Source: Rotaria sp. Silwood1 (taxonomy: Eukaryota; Rotifera; Eurotatoria; Philodinida; Philodinidae). Taken from it: a stretch of DNA of 64,000 bases. Both the position numbers and the translations under genes were made by a program. Every line of letters starts with the position of its first letter. Position 1 is the stretch's first letter. Under the pieces are notes generated by a model, which had not been told where the DNA came from, made no database searches, and saw only the letters and a program-made list of their open reading frames with translations. The stretch lies in assembly GCA_905250075.1 (NCBI GenBank), contig CAJNOP010000143.1:62001-126000 (forward strand), read 5' to 3'. This document shows positions 35,279-46,352 of this stretch, in pieces.

Positions 35279-36060
35279 AATAAAAGCTCAACTATATTTA
35301 TTTATTTTATATATTTTGAAAAGATAAAAAATAGATGAAATTTAACTAAAGCAATATCAAAATTTGTTACAAAAGTATTTTATTTACCTATAGAAAGCTC
35401 GAAAAAAGAATTTCTTAATACACAAACAAATGAAAAATATTGTTTTTTTTTAATTGAATATGATATTTGAATATTTGATGTGCTGTATGAATGTGAAAGA
35501 AGAAAATATCAATAATTATATCGAACTAGATTATAAGTCGATCTCTACGTTTATGAAGGTCTAAATCTACAGATTGATTGTAACTTGTTTTTCCATTGAA
35601 ACTATTTTCTTACTAACTAACTCGATTACTTATTGATTTTATTTGTTCTTTCCATAAGGGTTCTAGAAAGGCATAAGAAAACAAAAAAAAACATGTCTTT
35701 TCATTGATAAAAAGTTTCTAACAATATATACAACAATAACTGATATAGAATAAACTGCATTTGTGATATAAATATGTAGAAATATGACATTTGAAAGACA
35801 GAAATATTTTCTTCGTTTTGATTAAAATTGATTTGTTACAAAAATTCGAATAAATGATGCTTTTTCTGAATCTAATAGTTCTAGTTAGTTGTAAATTATG
35901 TTATTCATCTTTTTATCTTATGGTTAATAAAGCAAAGAGAAGAGAAAGAAAAAGAATTTATACAAAAAGACAATTCTTAAAAAATATTTTTTTGCATAAC
36001 AAAATTCATTTCATTGATTAATAGTAATTGAATTCCATTAGGGTATAAAAGTCTATTAGG
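35279..36060. other. Intergenic, nothing recognised
   Basis: Holds the PPR 3' UTR, with an AATAAA just after the stop (near 35277). No other feature seen. Confidence 0.5.
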
Positions 36061-36588
36061 TTCAAATTAATAATTGAACAATCCTTTAAATTAGTTCATT
36101 ATACGTTTTATCTTGAAGAACAAACGAAACTTAAAAAAGGAATATCGACTCTTGAAATTCTCGAACAAGTCGGATTATGTACTGGACTTTTCCAAGTATT
36201 CAATTTCATGGTGGAATTGTACTAAAGACTATTGTTCTATGCCTACGCATTCCCTAGTGCACAAGCTACTACTACGGACTGGGCACATCCCTGGGTCGCT
36301 GGCATCTGTGCTATTCTTTCACTTACGAGTCCAGTAATCACTATAAGAGTTCTAGTAGCTAAAAAAATTAGCGTAACAGGATTGACATTAGCAGTTTTGG
36401 GTGGTATATTATGTATTGTGGTACCGATGCAGTTTTTTGTTTGGACGTGGAGAAGGAACAACAGACTTATGAAAATAATAATAAAACCTTTGAACAATAC
36501 AGAAGCACATAAATCTAATGAAATGGTCATGACTACCATTAACAAACAATACTCATCGATAGCAACCACCAATGAAACGAGAACTTAG
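36061..36588 (+). pseudogene. Fragment encoding a two-TM protein, unrecognised
   Basis: One frame reads TFYLEEQTKLKKGISTLEIL...FNFMVELY, an in-frame TAA, then FYAYAFPSAQATTTDWAHPW, two hydrophobic segments (VAGICAILSLTSPVITIRVL and LTLAVLGGILCIVVPMQFFV), a basic cap WTWRRNNR, and a polar tail to the stop at 36586-36588. The stop after VELY and the lack of a good start make a fragment or broken gene more likely than a small intact protein. An unnoticed intron between the two parts is possible. I do not recognise the family. Confidence 0.35.
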
Positions 36589-37640
36589 ATGTTATTTGAA
36601 CGTTGTAAACAATCTACTTAAGTGGCACGGCGTGTTAATATGACGATCTGCCTAATGAATAGATAAATCAATACAAAGCTGAGGATGTGTGGGTATGGGT
36701 GTGGGTGTACGTATCACATTCAGACCGACGACCACCAACACTGATACCCTCGTTACTGAATGAATATTCTTAGTATACTTTCTATATTAGAAAATTGCAT
36801 ACAATGTATTACCAAAAATTCTTTGATGACACCTTTTGATATCTACATATTAAGCAGATAATGCATATCATGTTTGAATAGAAATAAGAAAGTAATTGCA
36901 TTGCAATGGATATTGAACAAGTATTTAAAAAAACATTTAGATGCTCAGTCATAAAATGTTCATACCGTCAAATAGCTTCTATTTTTTACTCATATTTTTC
37001 GTTTACATTTATTCCAGAAAAAAAGATATTTGTCTGTGTACTTCTTACTTTGGATAGTTTTTTTTTTTTATTAAAGATGTTCTCGTGAGATAGAAATATG
37101 TAACTGTCAATTTCGAGTATCGGAGATGCAGTGCCATGGATAACAATAAATACACTCATCTGCTTATATATACTCTATTAATCTGATGCATTATACTCAA
37201 AATACATGTTCTAATAATATTCTTCACTGCATTTTTTTTATTGTCTGTATCATTTATATTTTAACTTTTTCATTGCATTATTTATGATTATAGTTTATAA
37301 TAACAATACATAGATTGGGTAAATTGCCACGTATTATTGATGATGAATCTGGTTCTTGTTTAAATGTCTTGCACAGTTCATGCGTAAGAGATTGATTATT
37401 TTCATAGTGATTGCATTATAGACTACATGTCATAGATTTTTTATGTAAGTTTTTTCTCATAACATTTTAATATTTATAGAAGCAGTTTTCATCCAATGGT
37501 GACAACCTCTTATTTAACTACTCGACATTTATTTAATCGAAATTTTCATGTGCACGATATAGTGATGCGAATTAATGTTAAAAATGTACTTTCAATTCAT
37601 TGTAAAAAATGCTAATTGACGACGAAAACAATAAAATACG
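36589..37640. other. Intergenic with a short TGTGGG tract
   Basis: At about 36686-36708 there is GTGTGGGTATGGGTGTGGGTG with no C-strand partner. The rest is AT-rich with no supported feature. Confidence 0.5.
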
Positions 37641-37647
37641 AGATTTT

Positions 37648-37875
37648 CGGGGTGTGGGTGTGGGTGGGTGGTGTGGGTGTGTGGGTGGTGTGGATGGGGT
37701 GGGGGTGTGGGTGTGGGTGTGGGTGTAGGGTGTGGGGTGTGGGTGGGTGTGTGGGTGTGGGTGGGCGTGGGTGGGTGTGGGCGTGGGGTGCGGGTATGCG
37801 TCTGCTCTTGGAATTCACCCACACCCACACTCACACCCACACCCACACCGACACCGACACCCACACCCACACCCT
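37648..37875. repeat. Telomere-like head-to-head array
   Basis: G-strand arm at about 37648-37797 (GGTGTGGGTG, GGGTGGGTGTG variants), spacer of about 20 nt (ATGCGTCTGCTCTTGGAATT), then a C-strand arm at about 37816-37875 (CACCCACACCCACAC, with CACACCGACACC variants). Open frames on both strands here are repeat artefacts. Confidence 0.87.
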
Positions 37876-38089
37876 CCATCCTATCATCTTTGATTTTGGT
37901 GAAGACATCAATATCTTGTCTCCTGTTTGATGATATTCTTAACAAATAGATGAAGCAAGTAAAGGAGTTGATGATTATTCTGGAACGACTGTTACAGATG
38001 GTGAAGGATAACATGTGCTTTGACTACTATCAATTGTACTTGTTGTTGTTACTCGTCGAGATAAAAGAATGATGGAGAAAAAGTAGCAT

Positions 38090-38124
38090 AGGGTGTGGGT
38101 ATTCTCCTTATTACTACCCACACT
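38090..38124. repeat. Mini TGTGGG palindrome
   Basis: GTGTGGGTA, a loop of about 13 nt, then TACCCACAC: a perfect short hairpin of the telomere-like type. Confidence 0.75.
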
Positions 38125-38212
38125 CAATTGATTTTGCTTCTTCGAATGATTTATGGTTTCGTTTATGTAATAGAGTAGTTAAAGCTGATGTTGCAATAAT
38201 TTCTTTTGAAGG

Positions 38213-38252
38213 CTGGTGTGGGTCTTCTTTTTAACTACACCCACACACTAAT
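38213..38252. repeat. Mini TGTGGG palindrome
   Basis: GGTGTGGGT, a loop of about 14 nt, then ACACCCACACA. Same orientation as the others and about 100 bp downstream of the previous copy. Confidence 0.7.
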
Positions 38253-39191
38253 GTATATCATCGTTTACTCAATTTTAAATATAATTAACATAATATAGAC
38301 TTATGTATGATTTTAAAAGAAATATCGTCGAATTTTTTTCAGTCATAGGATTAAAAAAAACATTAAAATGAAATAATTATTATAGAATAATTACGTTTAC
38401 AATAATATACGATAAAACTTCTTATAAATTGCTTTTATTTCCTCTCCGAAAGAAAAAGAAAATATTTAAATTCTTTATTATATTAAATATATTTTATATT
38501 TATTCTTTAATTTTATTTCAACTGGAACAAAATGAATTCGACAGGATTAGATATTTACAATGAAAAAAAATCAACTGTTCATCTTAATTCAAAATATTTT
38601 TTAAGTAAAGTTTTTCTTTCTGAATAAATTTCGTCTTAAGAAGAAGAAAAGATGATAAGAAAAACAAGCAGATAACATTTTTTTAAAGGTACGAGGAAAG
38701 AAGTCAAGTAGAAAAATCTCATTGTTGTGAGTTAGTCATATTTTCTTATAAACAGAAAAAGATTCGATTCGCTGCTTTGTTTGGATGAATGATTGGAATA
38801 AGAACGAAAGAGGACGTTGTCGAACGTTTATTTTAATTTGACACTTGGTGCATAGATAGGAAGAAAAAAACTATTGGTATATCCTTTTGAGTCAATGGAA
38901 ATAGCAGAACGAAATGGTTTTGTTATATTTAGTTTTTTTTCTTATTTGAATGAATTTTGCTACTAGTAAATGAAATAAAGTATTTATCATGATAGTACAA
39001 GAAAAAATTAGCTTTTTCAAACTTATATCTTCTCTTTTCTAGCACTATTTATTTCACTAATTAAGCTTTAATGAAGCATTTTATTCACGGAGAAGTGGGC
39101 AGATCGAAACAATCAGATGTCCATTGGATAGCGCTCATTGAGTTCTACTTGGAGAGTTCTTTGAGGGAAATCCTGACTTAAGATATCCTAC
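38253..39191. other. Intergenic, nothing recognised
   Basis: Very AT-rich, no exon or repeat I can support. Confidence 0.5.
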
Positions 39192-39636
39192 GTATTTGAA
39201 GAAGCTTTTCAACAAGCTTTAAGAATGGTTGATAAACACGTAACCGGTTTTGATCCATATTCAGGAACAATTACAGATGATGTAAAATTAATTAAAGATT
39301 ATCTCGAATTTTTCTTGTATTTTATTCTAGGAAATAAATACACTAGCCTATGAACGTGTTTTTATATTAGCAACAGCTCTTCGACATGGTTATACAATTG
39401 AACGTTTGTTGCAATTAATAAAAATTGATCGATGGTTTCTTTATAAATTTGCACGAATTATTCAATTTATTGTTAATCATTCGGATTCATCCATTATTCA
39501 AGATCAATCACTTTTACTTGAAGCAAAACGTTTAGGTTTTTCTGATAAACAATTTGGTATTCGACCATTTGTTAAAAAAATTAATACAGTTTCTGGTGAA
39601 TGGTCGGCACAAACAGATTATTTTTATTTAACTTAG
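39192..39636 (+). pseudogene. CAD: Fragment of CAD / carbamoyl-phosphate synthase large subunit
   Basis: Reads FEEAFQQALRMVDKHVTGFD, then after an intron-like gap (GT near 39286, AG near 39331) ERVFILATALRHGY, IDRWFLYKF, AKRLGFSDKQ, PFVKKINTVSGEW and SAQTDYFYLT. These match, in order, the segment joining the two halves of the CPSase domain of CAD, the first enzyme of pyrimidine synthesis. About 20 residues after GFSDKQ are deleted, the conserved Tyr after YLT is a TAG stop, and nothing else of this >2,000-residue protein is present. The retained intron indicates a DNA-level duplicate. Confidence 0.85.
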
Positions 39637-39764
39637 CATGGTAATGATGATAATATACAATCATATACCCAAAAGTGGACAGAATATTCCCAATTTAGGA
39701 GTGAATAAATTTTTTTTTTCTATATATTTCGATTGTTTGTTTTTTTTTAATTAAAATTAGACTA

Positions 39765-39994
39765 ATATAACATATAATATTGCTGGTATTCCATGTCCAT
39801 CATTTCCAAAACAACAAGCACCAATAGGTTCTTCATATCCAAATGTTCAATTAACATTTTGTTATGGAACTCCATATATGACTTCAACTTATCTCCTACC
39901 AATAGTTACAAATGGTTTTAATGATAATTGAAAAACTTATAATAATCAATCAACATTTCAAACAAATACATTTGTTAATGATAATGAAAATTAA
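39765..39994 (+). pseudogene. Decayed coding fragment, unrecognised
   Basis: After an AG at about 39760 one frame reads YNIAGIPCPSFPKQQAPIGS, SYPNVQLTFCYGTPYMTSTY, then stops (TGA, later TAA) within an Asn-rich tail. Codon-like composition suggests former coding sequence. I cannot assign it. Confidence 0.35.
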
Positions 39995-40008
39995 TCTTAA
40001 TCTTCGTC

Positions 40009-40291
40009 AGGGAATGTCCTCCACTGATTCAAGCCGTTTTCAGTGATATTTTTTTCCATATTTTGAAGTAAGTATTCTGGGAGAATTCCTAAGAGAATTT
40101 GAACCGATAGACTTTCCTTTGAAAGTTGTGGTCATTTTTCGAGCTAGCATAAGGTATATACACAAAAATCAGTAAAATGACCATAGCTTTCGAAGGAAAG
40201 TCTATGGGTCCAAATCCTCTTCGGAATTCTGCTACAATACTGATTCTAACATATAGACAAAATATCACAGATCAGTTGTGGATCTTCCCTC
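40009..40291. mobile_element. Foldback MITE with ~100-bp arms
   Basis: Arms at about 40009-40135 and 40165-40291 are inverted copies (GTGATATTTT, GAATTC, ATAGACTTTCCTT and TGGTCATTT shared). The outer ends match as AGGGAA-G-TCC. Short loop, no coding. No convincing target duplication, so the superfamily is undecided. Confidence 0.7.
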
Positions 40292-40316
40292 GTTAAATGA
40301 ACGATCATAATTCATT

Positions 40317-41059
40317 CATTAATTGAACATACAGAACCAACAGTTAATGTTTAAGAATTAACAAAACATTTTTCATTACCTGAATCAGAACAAAAAAAAT
40401 TCTAAATCTAATCATATTGATGAATATATTTTATGTTCATTTAGTGATTGTATTGAACAATATTATCGAATACTTTATTGTGTATGTCAATGTACAGAAG
40501 AATTAAAACAAGAATTATGATAAGTTAAACATGAACATAATCAAATGAGTGAAGATTTAATTAATGCTGAAAATACTTTATAATGATGCTTGAAAAAAAA
40601 AAGAAATAAAAAAACTTATATTAATTATTAATGAACATAAAACGGTTTGTAAGAAAAATAAATTCATTTAAAAAAAACAATTATTTCTTTTTAGAACACA
40701 GCAACACGAAAATGTTTTTCAGAAGAATCCATTTCGTTATATAGAAGAATAAAAACAAAAATATGCTGTACTTAAACAGCATGCACAAGAGAAATTAAAT
40801 GAGTAACTATAAATTATTTAAAAAAAAAATAAAACTAAAAATCTTTTTTTTAGAGCTAACAGGGAAATTGAACGATTAAGACGAGTACATACATCAGATA
40901 TTGGAAGAAGGTGTACAATCACTTGAACAAGAACTTAAAGTAGTTAAACAAGAATTAGAATAAAAAGTTAAATAAATTTTTTTTTATTTAAAAAAAAAAA
41001 GAGAAAATACTGAATTGACAAATATTTGTGATGAATTATTAGCAACTTATAAACGATAG
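40317..41059 (+). pseudogene. Decayed TACC-domain (coiled-coil) gene
   Basis: Ordered remnants of a TACC C-terminal coiled coil: EHNQMSEDLINAENTL near 40,550; KQKYAVLKQHAQEKLNE near 40,770; ANREIERLRRV near 40,860; VQSLEQELKVVKQELE near 40,930; ENTELTNICDELLA near 41,010. The last closely matches the ENEELTKICDELIA end of TACC proteins, which are centrosome/spindle microtubule regulators. At least five stops (TAA/TGA) interrupt the frames, and intron-like AT-rich gaps separate the pieces. It lies between the CAD and p47 fragments, all on the plus strand. Confidence 0.75.
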
Positions 41060-41420
41060 TTTATCTGTCAGAATGATTAACAACATATACATATTTTCTT
41101 TTTTATATTCTATGAAATACATCAGGAGATTATTTTTTTAATAATCTTTTTCTCTCATATTGCATTACTCTTATATTTATTTCTTCTGCTAACTCTTTCT
41201 TTTGGTGTGTTTATAGATAAGAATATAATGCATTCATTTTTATGTCGATTGAATACTCTATTTGTTTTTACATTAACTGTTCTTGCTGTAATTACAACTG
41301 GAGCATTTATATCAACTTATTTTGAATAATATTATAGAAAGATTGAAATCAGTGCAAATAAATCAATTGTGTAAGTTGAAGATATTTTTATTTTATTATG
41401 AAAATAGGCTTTTTTTTAAA

Positions 41421-42367
41421 TATAAAACGGTATGGTTAGCTTTTCATATGAAAGATGTTTATCTTATCTGACAGTGTCGTTTAAAAACGTCTTGAAGATC
41501 ATCGTGATGAAGAATATAAACATGTCGCACCTAAATTCAAACCTTTTGGTGGTACCAGTAATACTGTTGGTATTGCCGGTGCTCAACAAAGTCCATTTAA
41601 ATCATCTATGGTTTCATCTGGTAATACAACATTAAATCCTTCAGATGGAAATAATCTTGAGATACTTGCTGAAATATGCTTAAAAACTTCATCGTCATCA
41701 ACAACGATTCATCTTCGATTATTGGATATGTCAAAGCCAATATGTGTAAAAATTGATCTCAATCGAACATTAGATGATATACGAAAATTCCTTATTGAAA
41801 ATGTTCAATCACTAGGATCAAATGCATTTAAATTTATGGAACCACCATCAAAAAAATAAATCGTGAAGATGAAAGAAAAAAAAAAGTGATGCAAAATTAT
41901 CAAATTCCACACTTGCCGTCCGACAAACTGCTTAATCTCCATACATATGTCTCCTAATATGTATAAACAATACAAACAAATATTAGTTTTTCAATTTTTT
42001 TTTAATTGAGAGACTTCATTTTTTATCTTTTCATTTTTGTATTAATACAACACATAAAAAATAAAAGAGTAGGGTAAAAACAGTACATATTTCAAATGCA
42101 ATTTAATGGATTCATCATGATGAGTAATTTTGATCTCTCATTATTTAATTTCTAGAATGCTTTTTTTATCACAGTTGATTCAGTATTAATATAAGAGTTT
42201 AGAAATCTTCGACAAAAAAATAGCAAACATATTATTTTAGACGCATATTTTAGATTGATAATTATGCTTCATCGTTAAATATGATAACGATTGATGGTTC
42301 CTATCTCGAAGGAGTACGTATGATCTAACTAACTAGAATGAATGCAAATTACACGATTGCTTTGTTT
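41421..42367 (+). pseudogene. Duplicate of the last p47 exon plus 3' flank, broken
   Basis: Nearly collinear with 6530-7390: it begins inside the parent's intron 4 (TATAAAACGGTA.GGTTAGC), keeps LEDHRDEEYKHVAPKFKPFG and most of the UBX domain, then stops early at PPSKK where the parent reads PPSTKIKRED. The 3' splice site and a few bases around it are deleted, so the exon could not be joined as in the parent. The copy also carries an insert of roughly 100 bp near 42,180-42,290. Confidence 0.93.
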
Positions 42368-42404
42368 TTGGTTAATTGCTATGATTTAACAGTCATAAGA
42401 CTCA

Positions 42405-42690
42405 GCATGTGCTCTCTGTCATATGTTATGCTCCCTCTGTGTTGCTTGTGTTCCATAGATATATTAGAGCCCTCATATCTCAGTTGAATATGTTTGTTTC
42501 TGTATAAAAGATATACTTCTCTCTGGTGTTAAGAGTACGGATAATTAAGACTAAGGATGTGTGAAGGTTTTCGAGTATTTGGGATGTATAAAATAAATTT
42601 TCTTTCGTTGATCACTGTGTATGTTTGCGGGTTTCAATTTCAGGATCACAAATCAAGTGTTTAAGAACCAGGAACTACACACGAATGTCC
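42405..42690 (+). other. Possible solo-LTR-like or promoter/polyadenylation-bearing repeat
   Basis: Contains TGTATAAAAGATATAC (TATA-box-like) about 85 bp before AAAATAAATTTTC (poly(A)-signal-like), followed by a GT-rich stretch. This is the internal order expected of an LTR, but I could not define TG...CA ends or a short target duplication. It lies just beyond the p47 duplicate. Confidence 0.2.
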
Positions 42691-43787
42691 ATCCTTTAGA
42701 ATATAGTATGTGGTTCTTTGTGCCTAAGAACGGAACAGAAAACTGATATTCCTGCGGAGGATTCATTCGTACTGGTTATATTTTAAAATATATATATATA
42801 TACTTTGTATCTTAGATCCAGTAAGAGATATACACTTGACACTATATACATAAAGATTGCTTCTATGAATTATTACAGCTAGAGTCCCTCTAGACGAACT
42901 CTTTCGTGTCTCGAATCTCGTTGATTGAAAGGTGACTGACTGCACAAAGAGTGACAATTCACCTATTGCTTTTTACTCGTTTAGTTATGAAAAATCAATA
43001 TATACATCTGAAGTTTGTCTTTTAAAAACTTGATTCTGCTCGAAGGCTATCAAAATGTGGAAAGCGATCATTAATATTCCAGATGCTGTATGTAATAGTT
43101 TTCTTATATGACAGCAATTAGTTCAGATTCATTATTTCTTAACTTGTTAGGTGAGCTAAGATGTCTGAAGGCGACTGAAATTCATTATGATTTCCTGTGC
43201 GGACACGTCTAAGATTCAAACATAGCAGATGTCATATAGAATCGTATTCTGACATTTTTTCGACTCGTGCAGTTAGTCCTTTTTCTACTTGAGGAACAGT
43301 CGAGTTGTTGTTTTTCTGTTATACATTTAAATATTTTGGATATTCACTAGAAATAAAAACTTTGAGACATTGACTTTTCTGTATTGTTCTATATCTTGTT
43401 TGTCTCGTTCAGAAATTTTTAGTACTGTTCTGCAGAACTTTAATTACAACACAAATAATTTTATAGTAGAAGGTGCGGCGAAACAACTTCTTTCACAAAA
43501 CAAATAAATTGCCGAACATTTTTGATTTTTAATGACCAAGCTTTTAAGAGTATCGATATTTTTATAATTAATTATTTTTAGTTTTGTTCAATTTAAAATC
43601 TGAAATGCTAAACTCTGTTTTAAAATAACATGTATTATGTTAGATGATGTAAGACTACCGCGTCGCTTGATGTCGAGGTTAATCGAGCTCCGATTGTTTT
43701 TTTACAACAAAGGTTTATTTCACTAGACTCATGTTCAAAATTGGAAAATAAAATTGTTTATTTTTTTCGATAATTTTCTTTTAAAAG
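42691..43787. other. Region upstream of RTCA; expected first exon not found
   Basis: RTCA should have a short first exon encoding about 15 residues ending in DGS-x(2)-EG. I searched this stretch by eye in three frames and see no such exon. No other gene is evident. Confidence 0.45.
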
Positions 43788-46352
43788 GGTGGTCAAATAT
43801 TGCGAAATGCTACAACATTGAGTGTTATATTGAACATTCCTGTTCGAGTTAAAAATATTCGAGCAGGACGATCACAAGGTGGATTACGACCACAACATTT
43901 AACTAGCATTCAACTTTTAGCAGAATTTTCTGAAGCAAAACTTGATCATGCAAATATTGGTACAACAGATATTCAATTTACACCAAAAACAATTAAAGGT
44001 GGAAATTATGTAGGTGATACAAAAACAGCTGGGTAAGCCTTTTCTATTTAAATCAAGAGCAGAAAAAAAAATAATAAAGAAGATTTTTATTTATAAGGAG
44101 TATATGTTTAATGATGCAAACTGCTATTCCATGTTTACTTTTTGCTAATGGACCATCTGAATTGAAATTACTTGGAGGTACAAATACTGAATTTGCACCC
44201 GATATTGATTATTATAAACTTGTAATGTACATCTTTTTTTATTTTTAACAATAGTAAATTTCTTTGCTTTTCTTTGTCAATAGGTGTTTCAACCAATAGC
44301 TAAACGATTTAATTTTAATTTTGATTTAAATATTATGCGAAGGTTTGCAAAATTGAAGAGTTTCATAATATTAATAATTTATAGATTTTTATAGAGGTTA
44401 TTATCCGAAAGGTGGAGGTGATGTGAGAATCAGTATTAATCCAATTGATCATCTAACAGCTATTGATCTAACTGATTTTGGACAGATCAAAAGATTTTTT
44501 GGTCGATCTTTTGTTGCTGGTAATTTTTCCAAACAGGTATTATGATCTATTTTTTTTTCAGATAATAAATTCATTTTGTTTAAATATATTTAGATTGCTG
44601 ATAAAATGGCTGAAGCAGCTAAAAATTTAATACATAAACACTATTCAACAGAAATTCCGATAGAAATTGAAGTTGTTCAAGAACCAAATAATATAGCTAT
44701 TGGGACAGCTAGTGGTATCATGTAAGAAAACATGCATAGAAAACAGATGGCGAAGAAACTTCTGCATTAATTTTTGTTTTTGATATAGCGTTGCAATAAC
44801 ATGTCGTAGAGACTTCATCTTTTTTTATTAGAAATAGCAAGATGTTTAGTGCGCTAATGTATAAACAAATTTTATTGAAAATGTTTTTCCAAGGTCAGAA
44901 AACTTTTTCACAATTCGTTTCAATTTAGTGAAGGCATCAATTTATAAGAAACGCTTTTTAATCCTTTTATCCAAGTTTTATAACGTAACAATAGGTGGTT
45001 ATTCCTACACGATGAAAAAATAAATATTTTATATGTTTTACATCCACCGATATGAACTAGAGCTGTCAACAGGCTACTTTTTTTTCGGTCTAGCTTACAG
45101 AGCAAACCACGTCGATTGATGTCTTGTTTTTTTTAATCCACTTAGTTCTGTCGTCTTATTATAATATTCTAATCGAAAGTGACTAGCGCACCCTACACAT
45201 TGTTCAAACGACGAAAGCTCATCAGGCCCAGATTCGGCATCAACTCGATAGGCTTTAGTGTGTGCAACATGCTGAAGAGAAGCTTATCGAGTATGCTATT
45301 AAATATTATTATCTGACAGACGATACAACTTGTCTATGAGATATTCAAGTAACACTTTGTTTTCGCATTATAAATCTCTAATTGAATTTTGAATCAAATT
45401 ATCTGTTGTTTATTCTCTTGTACGATAGATCAGTTATTTTAATTCTACACAAAAAATCAATAATAAAAAAAAGTTAAACAAAATAAATTTTAAAACAAAA
45501 ATTGTGACGAAAGTTACGGAAAATTTTTTTTTGAAACCAAATATGAAACCAGTCTGAATAGATCAGATCGGCGGATAACCGGTAAACATTCCATCTTTGC
45601 CTGACAAATTTTGTTCTATGATTTTTCTGATGCTTGAAAATCATATTCGATCAAATTCGTTTGTACAAATTTGCACTAGAAATTTCAATATTTCTAACTA
45701 AAAGAGAATGAGTTCTCTACGATATTGTATTGCAACTGTATATCAAAAATAAAATTAATGTAGAATGCTTGTTCGATCCCTCGAATTAATCTTTGGTATC
45801 AGACGAACTAAAATCATTTTCATAGGATTGGTGCAGAAACAACGACAGGTTGTTTACTTGCAGCAAATGCATTAGGTAAACGAGAGATATCACCATCGGA
45901 TGTTGGAATACAAGCAACAGAAGAATTACTCAAAGATTTATCTCATGAAGCATGTGTTGATCGATATTTAGAAGATCAAGTTAGTGATTTAGTTCTTTTA
46001 AATAGAGATATTTAAATTAGTTTTCTTATATTAATAGTTAATTCTTTTAATGGCTCTTGCTAAAGGTCATTCAAAAATTCGATGTGGACCATTATCTGAT
46101 CGTACTAAGACAGCAATTTATGTTGTTGAACATTTAACTAACGTTTGTTTTATTTCAAAAAATGTTTATCTAATATTTTTTTTTTGTTGTTTGTTACTAT
46201 AGGTTAAATTCAAAATTATTGAAATTCCATCATCAAAAACAGACGATAAATCACATTTAACAACACTACAAGCATCAACATCTTCATTGAATATATCAAA
46301 TTCTACAACTATTATTGAATGTGAAGGTTTAGGATATCAACGTCAACTTTGA
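43788..46352 (+). CDS. RTCA: RNA 3'-terminal phosphate cyclase (RTCA), 5' exon not identified, catalytic His replaced
   Basis: RtcA converts RNA 3'-phosphate ends to 2',3'-cyclic phosphates through an enzyme-AMP intermediate. Exons 43788-44032, 44098-44221, 44284-44342, 44395-44536, 44594-44721, 45826-45979, 46038-46142 and 46203-46352 give an open 368-residue frame. Family blocks: [84 protein letters not shown] and [11 protein letters not shown] at the C-terminus. In human RTCA the AMP-accepting His320 lies in the segment TLHTQTAI. The same block here reads [13 protein letters not shown], with Arg (CGT, 46101-46103) at the His position. The RCL1 branch also lacks this His, but the rest of the sequence is RTCA-like. 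One intron is 1.1 kb, the others about 50-65 nt. The model lacks a start codon: either an unseen upstream exon or a truncated gene. Confidence 0.88.

Noticed and set aside
37592-38014. Open frames over the 37.6-kb array
   Set aside because: Same artefact of telomere-like repeats.
39192-41059. CAD and TACC fragments as exons of a working gene
   Set aside because: Stops, deletions and mixture of unrelated families exclude a single functional product.
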